Shown here piece after piece: positions 7,473 to 15,264 of a stretch of DNA of 64,000 bases. Each line of letters begins with the position of its first letter. Position 1 is the stretch's first letter. Made by a program: the position numbers and the translations under genes. The notes beneath the pieces are model-generated. The model had not been told where the DNA came from and did not search any database. It saw only the letters and a program-made list of their open reading frames with translations. Source of the DNA: Bradyrhizobium sp. BR13661 (GTDB lineage Bacteria; Pseudomonadota; Alphaproteobacteria; Rhizobiales; Xanthobacteraceae); assembly GCF_029892425.1 (NCBI RefSeq), contig NZ_JARXWB010000009.1, positions 186,001-250,000 of the forward strand, given 5' to 3'.

Positions 7473-8294
7473 TCAGAACCTGTAGTTCACGCCGAGGCGC
7501 ACGGTCTGGATAGTCAGATTGGCTGACCCATGCAGCGTGTTGGTGCCGGCAGCATTGTCGGCGATGACGCCGAGCGCATTCAGCGTCGGGAATTTCGCAA
7601 ACAGATATTCGGTCTTGACGCTGACATGGTCGGTCCAGGCCCATTCCCAGCCTGCGCCTGCGGTCCAGCCGACCAGGTTGGATGATGCGGTCGCGGTACC
7701 TGCTGCCGTATTGAGGGTATCGACATAGGTCTGCGTGTACTTGACGTGTGCGAAAGCCACGCCGCCGGTGGCGTAAATCAGCGAACGGTCCGAGGCGATA
7801 CCGATGCGCGGACGGATGGTCGCCAGGCTGTCGGTTTGCAGGGACTGTGTGATCGTCATCGTGTCTGCGGTCGTCAGCACGCCGTTGGGGTTGCTGAAGG
7901 CGGGCTTGCTGCGGAACCAGTCCCAGTCGCTCTCGATTCCGGCGACGAAGATCCCGGTCTGGTAGTTGCAGCCTCCCTGAACACCGCCGATAAAGCCGGG
8001 GTCGTTGCCTGAGCCGGTGCCGGTCGCAGCCGTGGTGGCGAGATCGGCGGGATCGACGAGATGTGTGCCGGGATCGACGCTGGACTTGAAGTCAGTCCCG
8101 CTCGCGGCGCCACCCGCGTTGAGACCGAGATAGCAGCCGGTCCAGCTGAAGGCTGGCGTGTGAGCGGGGACCGCTTTCACCGAAAGGTCGGCAGCCGACA
8201 CAGAAGTTGATAAAAGCAGAAGCAGGGGCGCTGCGACCGCGATGGACAAACGAAAGCGATCCTCCGATGGACCGAGGCTGAAATAACTGCGCAT
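7473..8294 (-). CDS. Omp25/Omp31-type outer-membrane porin-like protein (273 aa)
   Basis: Outer-membrane beta-barrel of the rhizobial/Brucella Omp25-Omp31 family. The signal peptide ends at about residue 35 (SVSAADLSVKA), followed by the family opening FSWTGCYLGLNAGG. The C-terminus ends LGVNYRF, with the terminal Phe recognised by the Bam machinery. Motifs TGGVAFAHVKY and WAWTDHVSVKTEYLF are typical. The ATG at 8292-8294 has a GGAGC site 9 nt upstream. It probably heads the operon with the CACGC protein, and lies 77 bp downstream of a DUF2946-like gene on the same strand. Confidence 0.88.
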   Translation of the reverse strand: MRSYFSLGPSEDRFRLSIAVAAPLLLLLSTSVSAADLSVKAVPAHTPAFSWTGCYLGLNAGGAASGTDFKSSVDPGTHLVDPADLATTAATGTGSGNDPGFIGGVQGGCNYQTGIFVAGIESDWDWFRSKPAFSNPNGVLTTADTMTITQSLQTDSLATIRPRIGIASDRSLIYATGGVAFAHVKYTQTYVDTLNTAAGTATASSNLVGWTAGAGWEWAWTDHVSVKTEYLFAKFPTLNALGVIADNAAGTNTLHGSANLTIQTVRLGVNYRF

Positions 8295-8371
8295 GGCGCA
8301 AGCTCCATGAGTGACGCCAAGTCATAGCGACTTGACGCGTGACGAACTGATCAATGCGTGAATGTTGCGGA

Positions 8372-8737
8372 TCAGATCGCCGGCGGCGGAGCGCGAGCCT
8401 GGGAGTTGGAGCCAGTGCGGGCAGCCAGGACAACCGCTGGTTCCTGCTGCCAAATTAAGTTTGAAACATTTTCAACCGGTGCCGGAAGAGTGGCGCTTTG
8501 CGGCAAGTGGAGCGAGGCATCCGCGAGAACCACGCAGCAGAGCGTACAGGAGCCGTCGTCGCCGCGATCATCGGACGGCGCCGACCCATTCCCGGAAGCG
8601 CCATGGCAGATTTCGACGGATGCAAGAGGATCGGCTGCCGCGATCGCCGTGGCCCAGCAGGCAGCGATCGGTGCCATGATCTGCGCCATCAGCGCAATCA
8701 AGACGATCGGCAAAAATCTCTGCACGCGACGCCGCAT
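8372..8737 (-). CDS. DUF2946-like exported protein (121 aa)
   Basis: N-terminal hydrophobic signal or anchor (residues 8-35), then a region with HGAS and a closely spaced SCTLCC motif, as in DUF2946/DUF2946-like small proteins often found near metal uptake genes. The frame is open further upstream (to 8851), but the ATG at 8735-8737 follows a GAGGGGGA site, so I take that as the start. It may be the promoter-proximal gene of the envelope run that continues to 4952. Metal binding by the His/Cys residues is inference only. Confidence 0.6.
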   Translation of the reverse strand: MRRRVQRFLPIVLIALMAQIMAPIAACWATAIAAADPLASVEICHGASGNGSAPSDDRGDDGSCTLCCVVLADASLHLPQSATLPAPVENVSNLIWQQEPAVVLAARTGSNSQARAPPPAI

Positions 8738-8965
8738 AGTCCCCCTCAAAAAGGAAAATAGCCGGAAGTCGGCGGTATCGCAACCACGGCATGTGGTGCC
8801 GGATCGATGGCGTGCGGCGCGTTGCCCGCCGGTCACGCCGCTCAAGTGCAACGATCAACTGCCGGAACACAGCGCGGCCAACGCAAAAGGCGTTGCCGCG
8901 TGGTGTCTGGTCGGGTCAGAAATTCACGCCGAGCATGCCGAGGTCTTGCCGGATGTGTCTGCTAT

Positions 8966-9745
8966 CTAGAGACCCAACCGCTCCCTGGCCATCTCCGCCT
9001 CCTTTCGGGCCTGTGCGATAAGCGGCGAGCGGCGCTGGAGTATCGTCTGCGTCAGCGCCGCGCCTGCGCCTTCCGTGCTGCCGGCGGTGAACGGCGGTTT
9101 CGGGTCGTATTCGATCAAAAGCTGGATGCGCCTGGCGGTATCATCGTCGGAGAGGCGGGCCGCGAGCGTCAGTCCGAAATCGATCCCGGAGGTGACGCCT
9201 CCTGCTGTGAAGCGATTGCGGTCCTCGACGACACGCTCGGCCCTGAGAGTCGCGCCCATCAATGGCAGCAGGTCGCGTACATACCAATGCGACGTGGCCT
9301 GATACCCCTTCAGCAGGCCCGCGGCCGCGAGAACCAATGATCCCGTGCACACGCTCGTCACATAGCGTGCGCGAGCTCCGCTCGATGCGAGGAATCCAAT
9401 CACTTCCGCGTCCTTCATACAGGCAATGGATCCTCCGAGACCGCCCGGGACGAATAGGACATCCAGATCCGAGGGACAGGTGTCGAACGTATCGTTCGCG
9501 GGAAGGGCGATGCCGACATCGGTCATCACCGGGGTCTTGTCTTTCCAAACCAGCCTGACGTCGGCCTGAAGTATCGAAAAGACGGTTTGCGGCCCAACCA
9601 GATCCTGAAGGATCATGCCCGGATAGATCAGCATGCCGATTTTCGGCTTTGGTGTCTCTGCCGCTTCGACTGCAGATGCTGTTCGAAGAACCTGCGACAA
9701 AAGCGGCAGCGCGCCAAGTGCGATGCCAAAGTCACGACGATTCAT
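8966..9745 (-). CDS. DJ-1/PfpI-family protein with Tat-like signal (259 aa)
   Basis: Class I glutamine-amidotransferase-like fold. The nucleophile elbow is VTSVCTGSLVLAAAGLL, with the likely catalytic Cys133, and the family motif LFVPGGLGG lies at residues 97-105. The N-terminus, MNRRDFGIALGALPLL, looks like a twin-arginine signal, so export to the periplasm is possible. Related proteins include isonitrile hydratase and cysteine-dependent hydrolases; the substrate is unknown. Strong AGGAGAGG ribosome-binding site before the ATG at 9743-9745. It is transcribed alone, and an FNR/FixK-like half-perfect box lies about 48 bp upstream (9787-9800). Confidence 0.85.
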   Translation of the reverse strand: MNRRDFGIALGALPLLSQVLRTASAVEAAETPKPKIGMLIYPGMILQDLVGPQTVFSILQADVRLVWKDKTPVMTDVGIALPANDTFDTCPSDLDVLFVPGGLGGSIACMKDAEVIGFLASSGARARYVTSVCTGSLVLAAAGLLKGYQATSHWYVRDLLPLMGATLRAERVVEDRNRFTAGGVTSGIDFGLTLAARLSDDDTARRIQLLIEYDPKPPFTAGSTEGAGAALTQTILQRRSPLIAQARKEAEMARERLGL

Positions 9746-9786
9746 GATGCCTCTCCTGACTATTTGCTTCCATGCGCCGGCTTGTG

Positions 9787-9800
9787 TTGATCCGCATCAC
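9787..9800. promoter_or_regulatory. FNR/FixK-like box upstream of the DJ-1 gene
   Basis: TTGATCCGCATCAC matches the FNR/FixK consensus TTGAT-N4-ATCAA at 9 of 10 positions. It is centred about 48 bp before the DJ-1/PfpI start. A single near-match can occur by chance. Confidence 0.25.
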
Positions 9801-9967
9801 CATTCATCATCGCCTTGCTCTTGAGGCGCGAGAATATCGCGTTGTTTTCCGCTGGAATCCCGGCTTCGGTGTTCGCAGATCGATTTCGAGTCTCTCCGCG
9901 AATCCGTACGGGCAAGAAATCTTTGCGAACTGTATCCCAAATATCGGGTTTGCTCGATCCGAGGCTT

Positions 9968-10164
9968 GGCTTGTCGTTGGAAACAATACCAATCCTCTCA
10001 TCATCGCAATCTCCGTAGGCATGAAAAAACCCGCGACGGATTTTTCCGCGCGGGTGTGACGAACTTTCGATGATGCCATTCTGTCGGTGTTTTGCCCGAC
10101 GTGTCAAACCCTCCGGATCGAGGGTGTCGCCGCGCGGCCACGCGCTGAAAATGGGTGCAGCCGA
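9968..10164 (-). repeat. Direct repeat copy A (about 200 bp)
   Basis: Closely matches copy B at 11211-11411 in the same orientation. Shared blocks are GGCTTGTC, CGCAATCT/GGCAATCT, a CGCGACGG..CCGCGCGGG hairpin, GTGTGACGAACTTTCGA, GTGTTTTGCCCGACG and GCGCTGAAAATGGGTGCAGC. Similarity is highest over the central 140 bp. Read on the minus strand it has TTGACA (10102-10107) and CAGAAT (10078-10083) with an 18-bp spacer, then a terminator at 10024-10056, giving a possible transcript of about 50 nt. Confidence 0.75.
10024..10056 (-). terminator. Intrinsic terminator in repeat A
   Basis: On the minus strand the stem CCCGCG pairs with CGCGGG and is followed by TTTTTT. It can end the transcript of the 322-aa exported protein (stop at 10194) and of any short RNA from the repeat. 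Confidence 0.65.
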
Positions 10165-10193
10165 CGAGGAGCGTTAGGTGCGACCCACGCCAC

Positions 10194-11162
10194 TCACCAT
10201 GCAATCTGCCGGTTCTCAGCCGGTGCACTGGTCAGAAGCGGCTTGCCAAACACCGACGGGATCAGGTCGTCGAGAAACAGCAGCATCTGGGCCCGGAAGC
10301 CCGGACTGTTTCCGCCCGCGTGGTTCATGGGAAGAATGATTTCGGCCGAGGCTTGCCATGCGACCGCGACATAGGCGATGCCGGGATTGGCTGTCGCGAT
10401 CGTCTTTTGGCCGCGCGGGCTATCGAACCGAAACTCGACCAGCGGCACCCACTGGTTTAGCGGCTCTTCCCTTGGCGGACCGCCGTTGAAGCGTCGGGTC
10501 AGGTACAGCGTGCTGTATTGGACAGAGAAACCCCAGTGCAAGGTCTGCACGGCCGGGGAGGAGACGTTCTGGAACGTGCCCGTGACGGAGTTTGGCGCAA
10601 GTGCCTGGCCGCCTTGCCCGACGGGTTCTTCGTCAACGATCGAGCCAGTCACGGCGAATGGCCGGAGCCACGAGAGCGCGTCTGGCAGATCACCGAAGCC
10701 TTTGCCGAAGGTCACGCCAGCCTGGATCGTGTGTGGTGCGTCGGCCCCGACACCCACGGCGCCGGAATGAGCAATACCCCAGGCAAGACTCACTGAAACA
10801 AGTGCCTCGTGCTTGTTGTCGCGATAGGTTTCGTATTTGAGGCCAAGGCTGGTCTTGTCGAAACCGGACGTGTGACCGACAGGCCAATTCTGGTGGATCC
10901 ATCCGCTGTCGAGCGTGACTGCAAGTGTCGGCGTCAGCAAACGCGCGAAGGACCAGTTGATGCGGTTCTCCAGCACATGGCTGTCCTGGGTCGGATAGTC
11001 GAGATACGAAAAGTCGGGCACAATCGCCTCGTCGGCGACCGCGGGGTCGTCGAACGTCATGGTGCCGTCAAAATAGCGGTTACCGGCGATGCCGTGAGCG
11101 CGCGCGGACTGGGTCCAGACGGAAAGGACCGCGATCGCAAGAATTGACGTATGTGTCCTCAT
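10194..11162 (-). CDS. Exported beta-barrel-like protein of unknown function (322 aa)
   Basis: Signal peptide at residues 1-22 (ending SARA|HG). The mature protein starts HGIAGNRYFDGTMTFDDPAVADE and has many alternating hydrophobic strands (LTPTLAVTLDSGW, TLHWGFSVQYSTLYL, WVPLVEFRFD), with no Cys and no enzyme motif. This suggests an outer-membrane or periplasmic beta-rich protein; the HG-x-x-GxRYF opening recurs in uncharacterised proteobacterial exported proteins. The gene is bracketed by direct repeats A and B, and a 54-codon frame in repeat B overlaps its ATG by 4 nt. Confidence 0.75.
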   Translation of the reverse strand: MRTHTSILAIAVLSVWTQSARAHGIAGNRYFDGTMTFDDPAVADEAIVPDFSYLDYPTQDSHVLENRINWSFARLLTPTLAVTLDSGWIHQNWPVGHTSGFDKTSLGLKYETYRDNKHEALVSVSLAWGIAHSGAVGVGADAPHTIQAGVTFGKGFGDLPDALSWLRPFAVTGSIVDEEPVGQGGQALAPNSVTGTFQNVSSPAVQTLHWGFSVQYSTLYLTRRFNGGPPREEPLNQWVPLVEFRFDSPRGQKTIATANPGIAYVAVAWQASAEIILPMNHAGGNSPGFRAQMLLFLDDLIPSVFGKPLLTSAPAENRQIAW

Positions 11163-11323
11163 CCGGCCACGCGTCCAAATTCAATTTGGGTTTTGCTGTA
11201 TCGATAGTCTGGCTTGTCCCGGGAATAACAACGAACTTCTGATCGCGGCAATCTTCTTGCGGGCACAAAAAAAACCGCGACGGAGCTTTCCGCGCGGGTG
11301 TGACGAACTTTCGACGATGTCAT
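11159..11323 (-). CDS. Possible 54-aa ORF inside repeat B
   Basis: Starts ATG at 11321-11323 (MTSSKVRHTRAESSVAVFF...) and its TGA overlaps the ATG of the 322-aa gene (ATGA at 11159-11162), as in coupled genes. The corresponding frame in repeat A starts MASSKVRHTRAEKSVAGFF, then diverges. Against it: no Shine-Dalgarno, high Arg content, and the frame runs through a terminator-like hairpin. It may be a by-product of an RNA element rather than a gene. Confidence 0.22.
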   Translation of the reverse strand: MTSSKVRHTRAESSVAVFFVPARRLPRSEVRCYSRDKPDYRYSKTQIEFGRVAG

Positions 11324-11411
11324 TTTGCCAGTGTTTTGCCCGACGAGTCAAACCCTCCCAGATCGAGGGGTGCCGCCGCGCCGCCGTGCGCTGAAAATGG
11401 GTGCAGCCGAT
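11211..11411 (-). repeat. Direct repeat copy B (about 200 bp)
   Basis: Partner of copy A (9968-10164), same orientation, separated by one gene. On the minus strand it has TTGACT (11346-11351), a 17-bp spacer and GCAAAA (11323-11328), then GACATCGTCGAAAGTTCGTC, then a GC hairpin followed by eight T (terminator 11262-11299). Differences from copy A are spread along the length and include small indels, so the copies are not recent. Confidence 0.75.
11262..11299 (-). terminator. Intrinsic terminator in repeat B
   Basis: Minus-strand stem CCGCGCGG..CCGTCGCGG followed by an eight-T run. It lies about 210 bp downstream of the DUF1254-like stop and about 50 nt after the promoter-like element of the repeat. 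Confidence 0.6.
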
Positions 11412-11506
11412 CGACGAAATCTAGCTCAATGAATTCAACGTCAACGCTACTGTGCATGGGGTTGTTTTCGGCTCTTGAATTCTATCGCGTCTCAACGCCC
11501 GGCGCC

Positions 11507-12091
11507 TCAGCGCCGTCCGCGCGGTGCTTCCGCCCTTGTAGGCGCTTCCGTCTGCGGCGCGCAGGTCGCAGCTTGCAGCGAGCCCTGCGCCTGCGGCATC
11601 AGGCCGGGCTCGGCGGCGAGCGCCTTCATCACGATCAGGCCTGTCGTGCTCGGGGAGTCGATGATCAGGCGGTCGGCCGCGGTGACCTCTTCGTCCTCGG
11701 GCAAAGCATCGTGCTGCGCCTGTGTCATCAAATCGAGCTCGATCACCTTCTTGCCGGCCGAACGGTCGTTGATGGCGTAATAGGCGATCTCGTTGCGGGT
11801 GTAGAACGACACCGACGTATAGGCCTGGCTCACCGGCACCGTGAGCTTGATCGGGCCGCCCGACAGATCATAGCGGCAGATCGCGAGCGCAAAGGCCGGA
11901 TCCATGAACGGCATCGGCGAGGTGTTGGGATCGGCGAGGGGAAGCTGCGTCACGCCGTTGAGCCTGGTCATCGGCGTCAGCCGCGAATAGGCGTCCTGCG
12001 TTGCAATGCGCGGCAAGGCGAGCACGCTGACGAGATGGACCACGAGGCCCAGCACCACGCCGGCGACGATGGTGAACACCAGCCGGATCAT
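11507..12091 (-). CDS. DUF1254-like exported protein (194 aa)
   Basis: One N-terminal membrane segment (residues 4-26), then the pattern PRIATQDAYSRLTPMTRLNG, a core with YDLSGGPIKLTVPVSQAYTSVSFYTRN, and a low-complexity C-terminus (ATCAPQTEAPTRAEAPRGRR). This matches the small DUF1254-type proteins that in rhizobia pair with a DUF1214 protein. The start overlaps the stop of the DUF1214 gene by 4 nt (ATGA). Most DUF1254/DUF1214 proteins are larger and fused; here the two halves are separate short genes. The function is not established. Confidence 0.75.
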   Translation of the reverse strand: MIRLVFTIVAGVVLGLVVHLVSVLALPRIATQDAYSRLTPMTRLNGVTQLPLADPNTSPMPFMDPAFALAICRYDLSGGPIKLTVPVSQAYTSVSFYTRNEIAYYAINDRSAGKKVIELDLMTQAQHDALPEDEEVTAADRLIIDSPSTTGLIVMKALAAEPGLMPQAQGSLQAATCAPQTEAPTRAEAPRGRR

Positions 12092-12666
12092 GAGCAGCCC
12101 ACCGTCGCGATAGCAGGCATCGGCGCGTCGCGCTGGGTGCGGGTCGCGACGCCGACAGGCGTGTCGTAAAGGCGGAACATCAGCGCGTAGCGCTCGATGC
12201 CGCCGGTCGGCAGCCAGTTGCCGGCGCGCGAGCGCGCGGCGATGTGGATCTCGAACGAGCCGTCGGACTGGCGCACGATCTCCTGGCTGGTGAAGCCGTA
12301 GCGTTGCAGCGAGTTGGCGACGAGATGGCCCTTGCGGTCGTACAGCGTCAACGTCCAGAACCGCGCCGGCGGCGTCACGCCGGAGACGACAACGTCGCAG
12401 CGGCCGTCGAGCGCCTTCTTCTTGTCGTCAGTTGTCGCGGTGAAGGCGACGCCGTCGCCGGTGCCGATCGGCAGCTCGCCATTGCGCACGATGGTGGCGC
12501 GCGAATAGGGATCGACGTCGGCGGTGCCGGTGCGGGGGCGGGCGGTCCATGGGCCGATGGTCAGCGCGCCGATCTCGGTGCCGCGTGTCGTCGTCATCCA
12601 GGTCGCGCCCAGGCCGACCACGCTCGCGAGCAGAAGGGCCGTCAATGTGATCAGGAGCAGCCGCAC
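12088..12666 (-). CDS. DUF1214-domain exported protein (192 aa)
   Basis: N-terminal anchor or signal (residues 3-25), then a DUF1214 core: PYSRATIVRNGELPIGTGDGVAFTA, PPARFWTLTLYDRKGHLVANS and the C-terminal NWLPTGGIERYALMFRLYD motif that typifies the family. The start codon is GTG at 12664-12666, 9 bp after the stop of the class A penicillin-binding protein gene, and it is coupled to the DUF1254-like gene downstream. The three-gene order suggests an envelope role, but no enzyme activity can be inferred. Confidence 0.85.
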   Translation of the reverse strand: MRLLLITLTALLLASVVGLGATWMTTTRGTEIGALTIGPWTARPRTGTADVDPYSRATIVRNGELPIGTGDGVAFTATTDDKKKALDGRCDVVVSGVTPPARFWTLTLYDRKGHLVANSLQRYGFTSQEIVRQSDGSFEIHIAARSRAGNWLPTGGIERYALMFRLYDTPVGVATRTQRDAPMPAIATVGCS

Positions 12667-12675
12667 GGGATCAGA

Positions 12676-14970
12676 TCAGTTCTTGCGCGGGGTGGATGCG
12701 TTCGCGTTCTCCTCCGCCGCATAATTCTGCGGGAAGGCGAGCGCGCTCGTCGACGACGCCGGCTTGGCCGGCTTCGTGCTGTCGTTATCAGTCGATTTGG
12801 TCGCGGTCTTGGCCGCATCGTCGAGCAGCTTCTCGACGCGCACCAGGATGTCGGCGCCGCGCTTGGTCAGCACCGGCGGCGGACCGGGCTTGGTCTCCAG
12901 CACCTTCGGGCCCGCATTGGCCTGCGCGTTGGCAACGCGTTCCGGCGGCAGCTTCTGGCCCATGCCGATGCCGGCAATCTCGCGCACCTCGACGCCCTGA
13001 TGTGCGGCGACCATGATGTCGTGCCAGGTCTGTGCCGGCAGCGAGCCGCCGGTCATGCGGTTGGTCGGCGAGTAGTCGTCATTGCCGTACCAGACCGCGC
13101 AGGTGAAATTGCCGGTGTAGCCGACGAACCAGGCGTCGCGATACGCATTCGTCGTGCCGGTCTTGCCGGCGGTCGGAATGCCGTCGAGCGCGGCGCGGCG
13201 CGCGGTGCCTTCGCTGACGACGTGGCTCATCATGCCGGCCATGTCGGCGGCGATGTTCGCAGGAATGGCCTGCTTCGGCTTCGGGCCGTCGCGGTCCCAG
13301 CGCCAGACCAGATCGCCTGCGCCGGTGCGCACTTCCAGCACCGAATGCGGCGTCACTGACTTGCCGCGGTTCGGGAAGGTCGCATAGGCCACGGCGTGCT
13401 CGAGCACGGTGACTTCGTCCGAGCCGATCGGCAGCGACGGCGTGTCGGGCAGGGGCGCCTTGATGCCGAAGCGGCGCGCGACCTCGACGATCTTGGCGCG
13501 GCCGATCTTGGCCGGGTTCGGCGCCTTCGGCTGCTCCTTCTGTCCGATCGCGATCGAGAGCTTCACGGGCACGACGTTGATCGAGCGGGTGATCGCCTGC
13601 GTCAGCGTCACCGCGCCGGAATAGGAATGGCCATAGTTCTGCGGACACCAATTGCCGATGCAAACGGGGCCGTCGACCACGACCGAGTTCGGCGTGAAGC
13701 CGTTCAGGAGTGCGGTGGTGTAGACGTAAGGCTTGAACGACGAGCCCGGCTGGCGATAGGCGTCGACCGCGCGGTTGAACTGGCTCGCGCCGTAATCGCG
13801 CCCGCCGACCATGGCGCGGACGCCGCCGTCGAGATCGGAGACGACGGTCGCAGCCTGCGTCGCATGATAGTCGCGGCCGAACTGGCGCAGCTGGTTCTCG
13901 ATGGCGTCTTCCGCCGCCTTCTGCACGTTGGTGTCGATGGCGAGGCGAACGACGAAGACGCGTTCGGTGTACGACTTCGGGAAGGTATCGACGAGCTTGC
14001 GCATCTCGTCGAAGGCGTAGTCGAGATAATAGTTCGGCGAGGCCTCGTCGCGGCGGTCGACCGCGAAGGCCGGGTTGCGGCGGGCGCCGAACACCTGGCC
14101 CTCGGTCATGAAGCCGGCATCGACGAGATTGTCGAGCACGACGTTGGCGCGGGCACGCGCGGCGGGCAGGTTGATGTGGGGCGCGTATTTCGTCGGCGCC
14201 TTGAACAGGCCGGCGAGCATCGCGGCTTCCGCCAAGGTCACGTCGCGCGCGGACTTGTTGAAGTAGAAATGCGCGGCGCCATCGACGCCGAACGTGCCGC
14301 CGCCCATATAGGCGCGGTCGAGATAGAGCTTGAGGATTTCGTTCTTGCTCAGGCGCCATTCCAGCCAGACCGCGAGGAACGCCTCGTTGATCTTGCGCTC
14401 GATGGTGCGCTCGTTGCTCAGGAACAAATTCTTGGCAAGCTGCTGCGTGATCGAGGAGCCGCCCTGGCGCACGCCGCCGGCCTGGGCATTGGTGACGAGG
14501 GCGCGCGCGGTGCCGGCGATGTCGATGCCGAAATGTTCATAGAAGCGGCGGTCTTCGGTGGCCAGCGTCGCCTTGATCAGGACGTCCGGGAAATCTTCCA
14601 GCGGGATCGAGTCGTTATGCTTGATGCCGCGGCTGCCGATCGGGTTGCCGTAGCGGTCGAGGAACGTCACCGCGAGGTCGGACTTCTTCAGCCAGTCCTC
14701 GTCCGCGGTCTCGCGGAAGGCCGGGATGGCGAGGATCAGCATCAGCACCATGCCGCCGAGGCCGAGCGTTGCGGCCTCCGACAGCGGCTCAATGAACACC
14801 CAGCGCTTCCACCGCCCGATATAGAAGCGGTCCATGAAGGTCGAGTAGCGCTCGTAGAGCTCGCGGATGCCCTTGGCAGAGGAGAACAGCGAGGAGTCGA
14901 TGCGTGCATCGAGATCCAGGAAGAAGTTCCTGATACGACTCTTCCAGTTGGATGGTGTGTTCTGGACCAC
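12676..14970 (-). CDS. Class A penicillin-binding protein, PBP1A family (764 aa)
   Basis: Bifunctional peptidoglycan synthase. It has a cytoplasmic N-terminus, one membrane segment (residues 64-84), a glycosyltransferase domain with the catalytic EDRRFYEH (Glu139) and GGSSITQQLAKNLFL, then a transpeptidase domain with the nucleophile Ser410 in PGSSFKPY, SIN at 463-465 and AGKTGT. The C-terminal tail (after about residue 680) is Pro/Ala/Thr/Lys-rich and low complexity. The start is GTG at 14968-14970 with AGGG 8 nt upstream; the N-terminal WKSRIRNFFLDLDARIDSSL is typical of rhizobial homologues. DUF1214/DUF1254 genes follow closely. Confidence 0.95.
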   Translation of the reverse strand: MVQNTPSNWKSRIRNFFLDLDARIDSSLFSSAKGIRELYERYSTFMDRFYIGRWKRWVFIEPLSEAATLGLGGMVLMLILAIPAFRETADEDWLKKSDLAVTFLDRYGNPIGSRGIKHNDSIPLEDFPDVLIKATLATEDRRFYEHFGIDIAGTARALVTNAQAGGVRQGGSSITQQLAKNLFLSNERTIERKINEAFLAVWLEWRLSKNEILKLYLDRAYMGGGTFGVDGAAHFYFNKSARDVTLAEAAMLAGLFKAPTKYAPHINLPAARARANVVLDNLVDAGFMTEGQVFGARRNPAFAVDRRDEASPNYYLDYAFDEMRKLVDTFPKSYTERVFVVRLAIDTNVQKAAEDAIENQLRQFGRDYHATQAATVVSDLDGGVRAMVGGRDYGASQFNRAVDAYRQPGSSFKPYVYTTALLNGFTPNSVVVDGPVCIGNWCPQNYGHSYSGAVTLTQAITRSINVVPVKLSIAIGQKEQPKAPNPAKIGRAKIVEVARRFGIKAPLPDTPSLPIGSDEVTVLEHAVAYATFPNRGKSVTPHSVLEVRTGAGDLVWRWDRDGPKPKQAIPANIAADMAGMMSHVVSEGTARRAALDGIPTAGKTGTTNAYRDAWFVGYTGNFTCAVWYGNDDYSPTNRMTGGSLPAQTWHDIMVAAHQGVEVREIAGIGMGQKLPPERVANAQANAGPKVLETKPGPPPVLTKRGADILVRVEKLLDDAAKTATKSTDNDSTKPAKPASSTSALAFPQNYAAEENANASTPRKN

Positions 14971-15264
14971 CTAGAACCCTTGAGGCTCGCTTCGACAGCG
15001 TTCAAGCACCCGGCCGGGGCGGCATCGAGACGTCTTGCGGGATTGTTGCGGCAAACCCAAGGCGCCCGTTTCGCGCACCAAAGGGGACTTGCTGTTCTTC
15101 TAGCCGAGCGGCGCCTATAAACCAATGGTCAGGCTCGCAATTTTGAACAACAGGCCTAATTGACCCCCGGTTCATTACGGGCTTTGAGGGCGCTTTCCTT
15201 GCAGCCTGACGGCCGCGCGCCCTAGATGGCGCTGGCCGCAGCTCTTTCGAATCGTACCAGGTGC

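Larger units (their letters stand above)
9746..10193. other. Intergenic region holding repeat copy A
   Basis: 448 bp without a convincing gene. It contains the promoter side of the DJ-1 gene with an FNR-like box, and repeat copy A (about 9968-10164) with a promoter-like and a terminator-like element. Open frames cross it on the minus strand (for example 9807-10079, starting MASSKVRHTRAE), but none has a ribosome-binding site. Confidence 0.5.
11163..11506. other. Intergenic region holding repeat copy B
   Basis: 344 bp between the 322-aa gene and the DUF1254-like gene, both minus strand. It is occupied mostly by repeat copy B (11211-11411). The remaining ~95 bp next to the DUF1254-like stop shows nothing recognisable. 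Confidence 0.5.
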
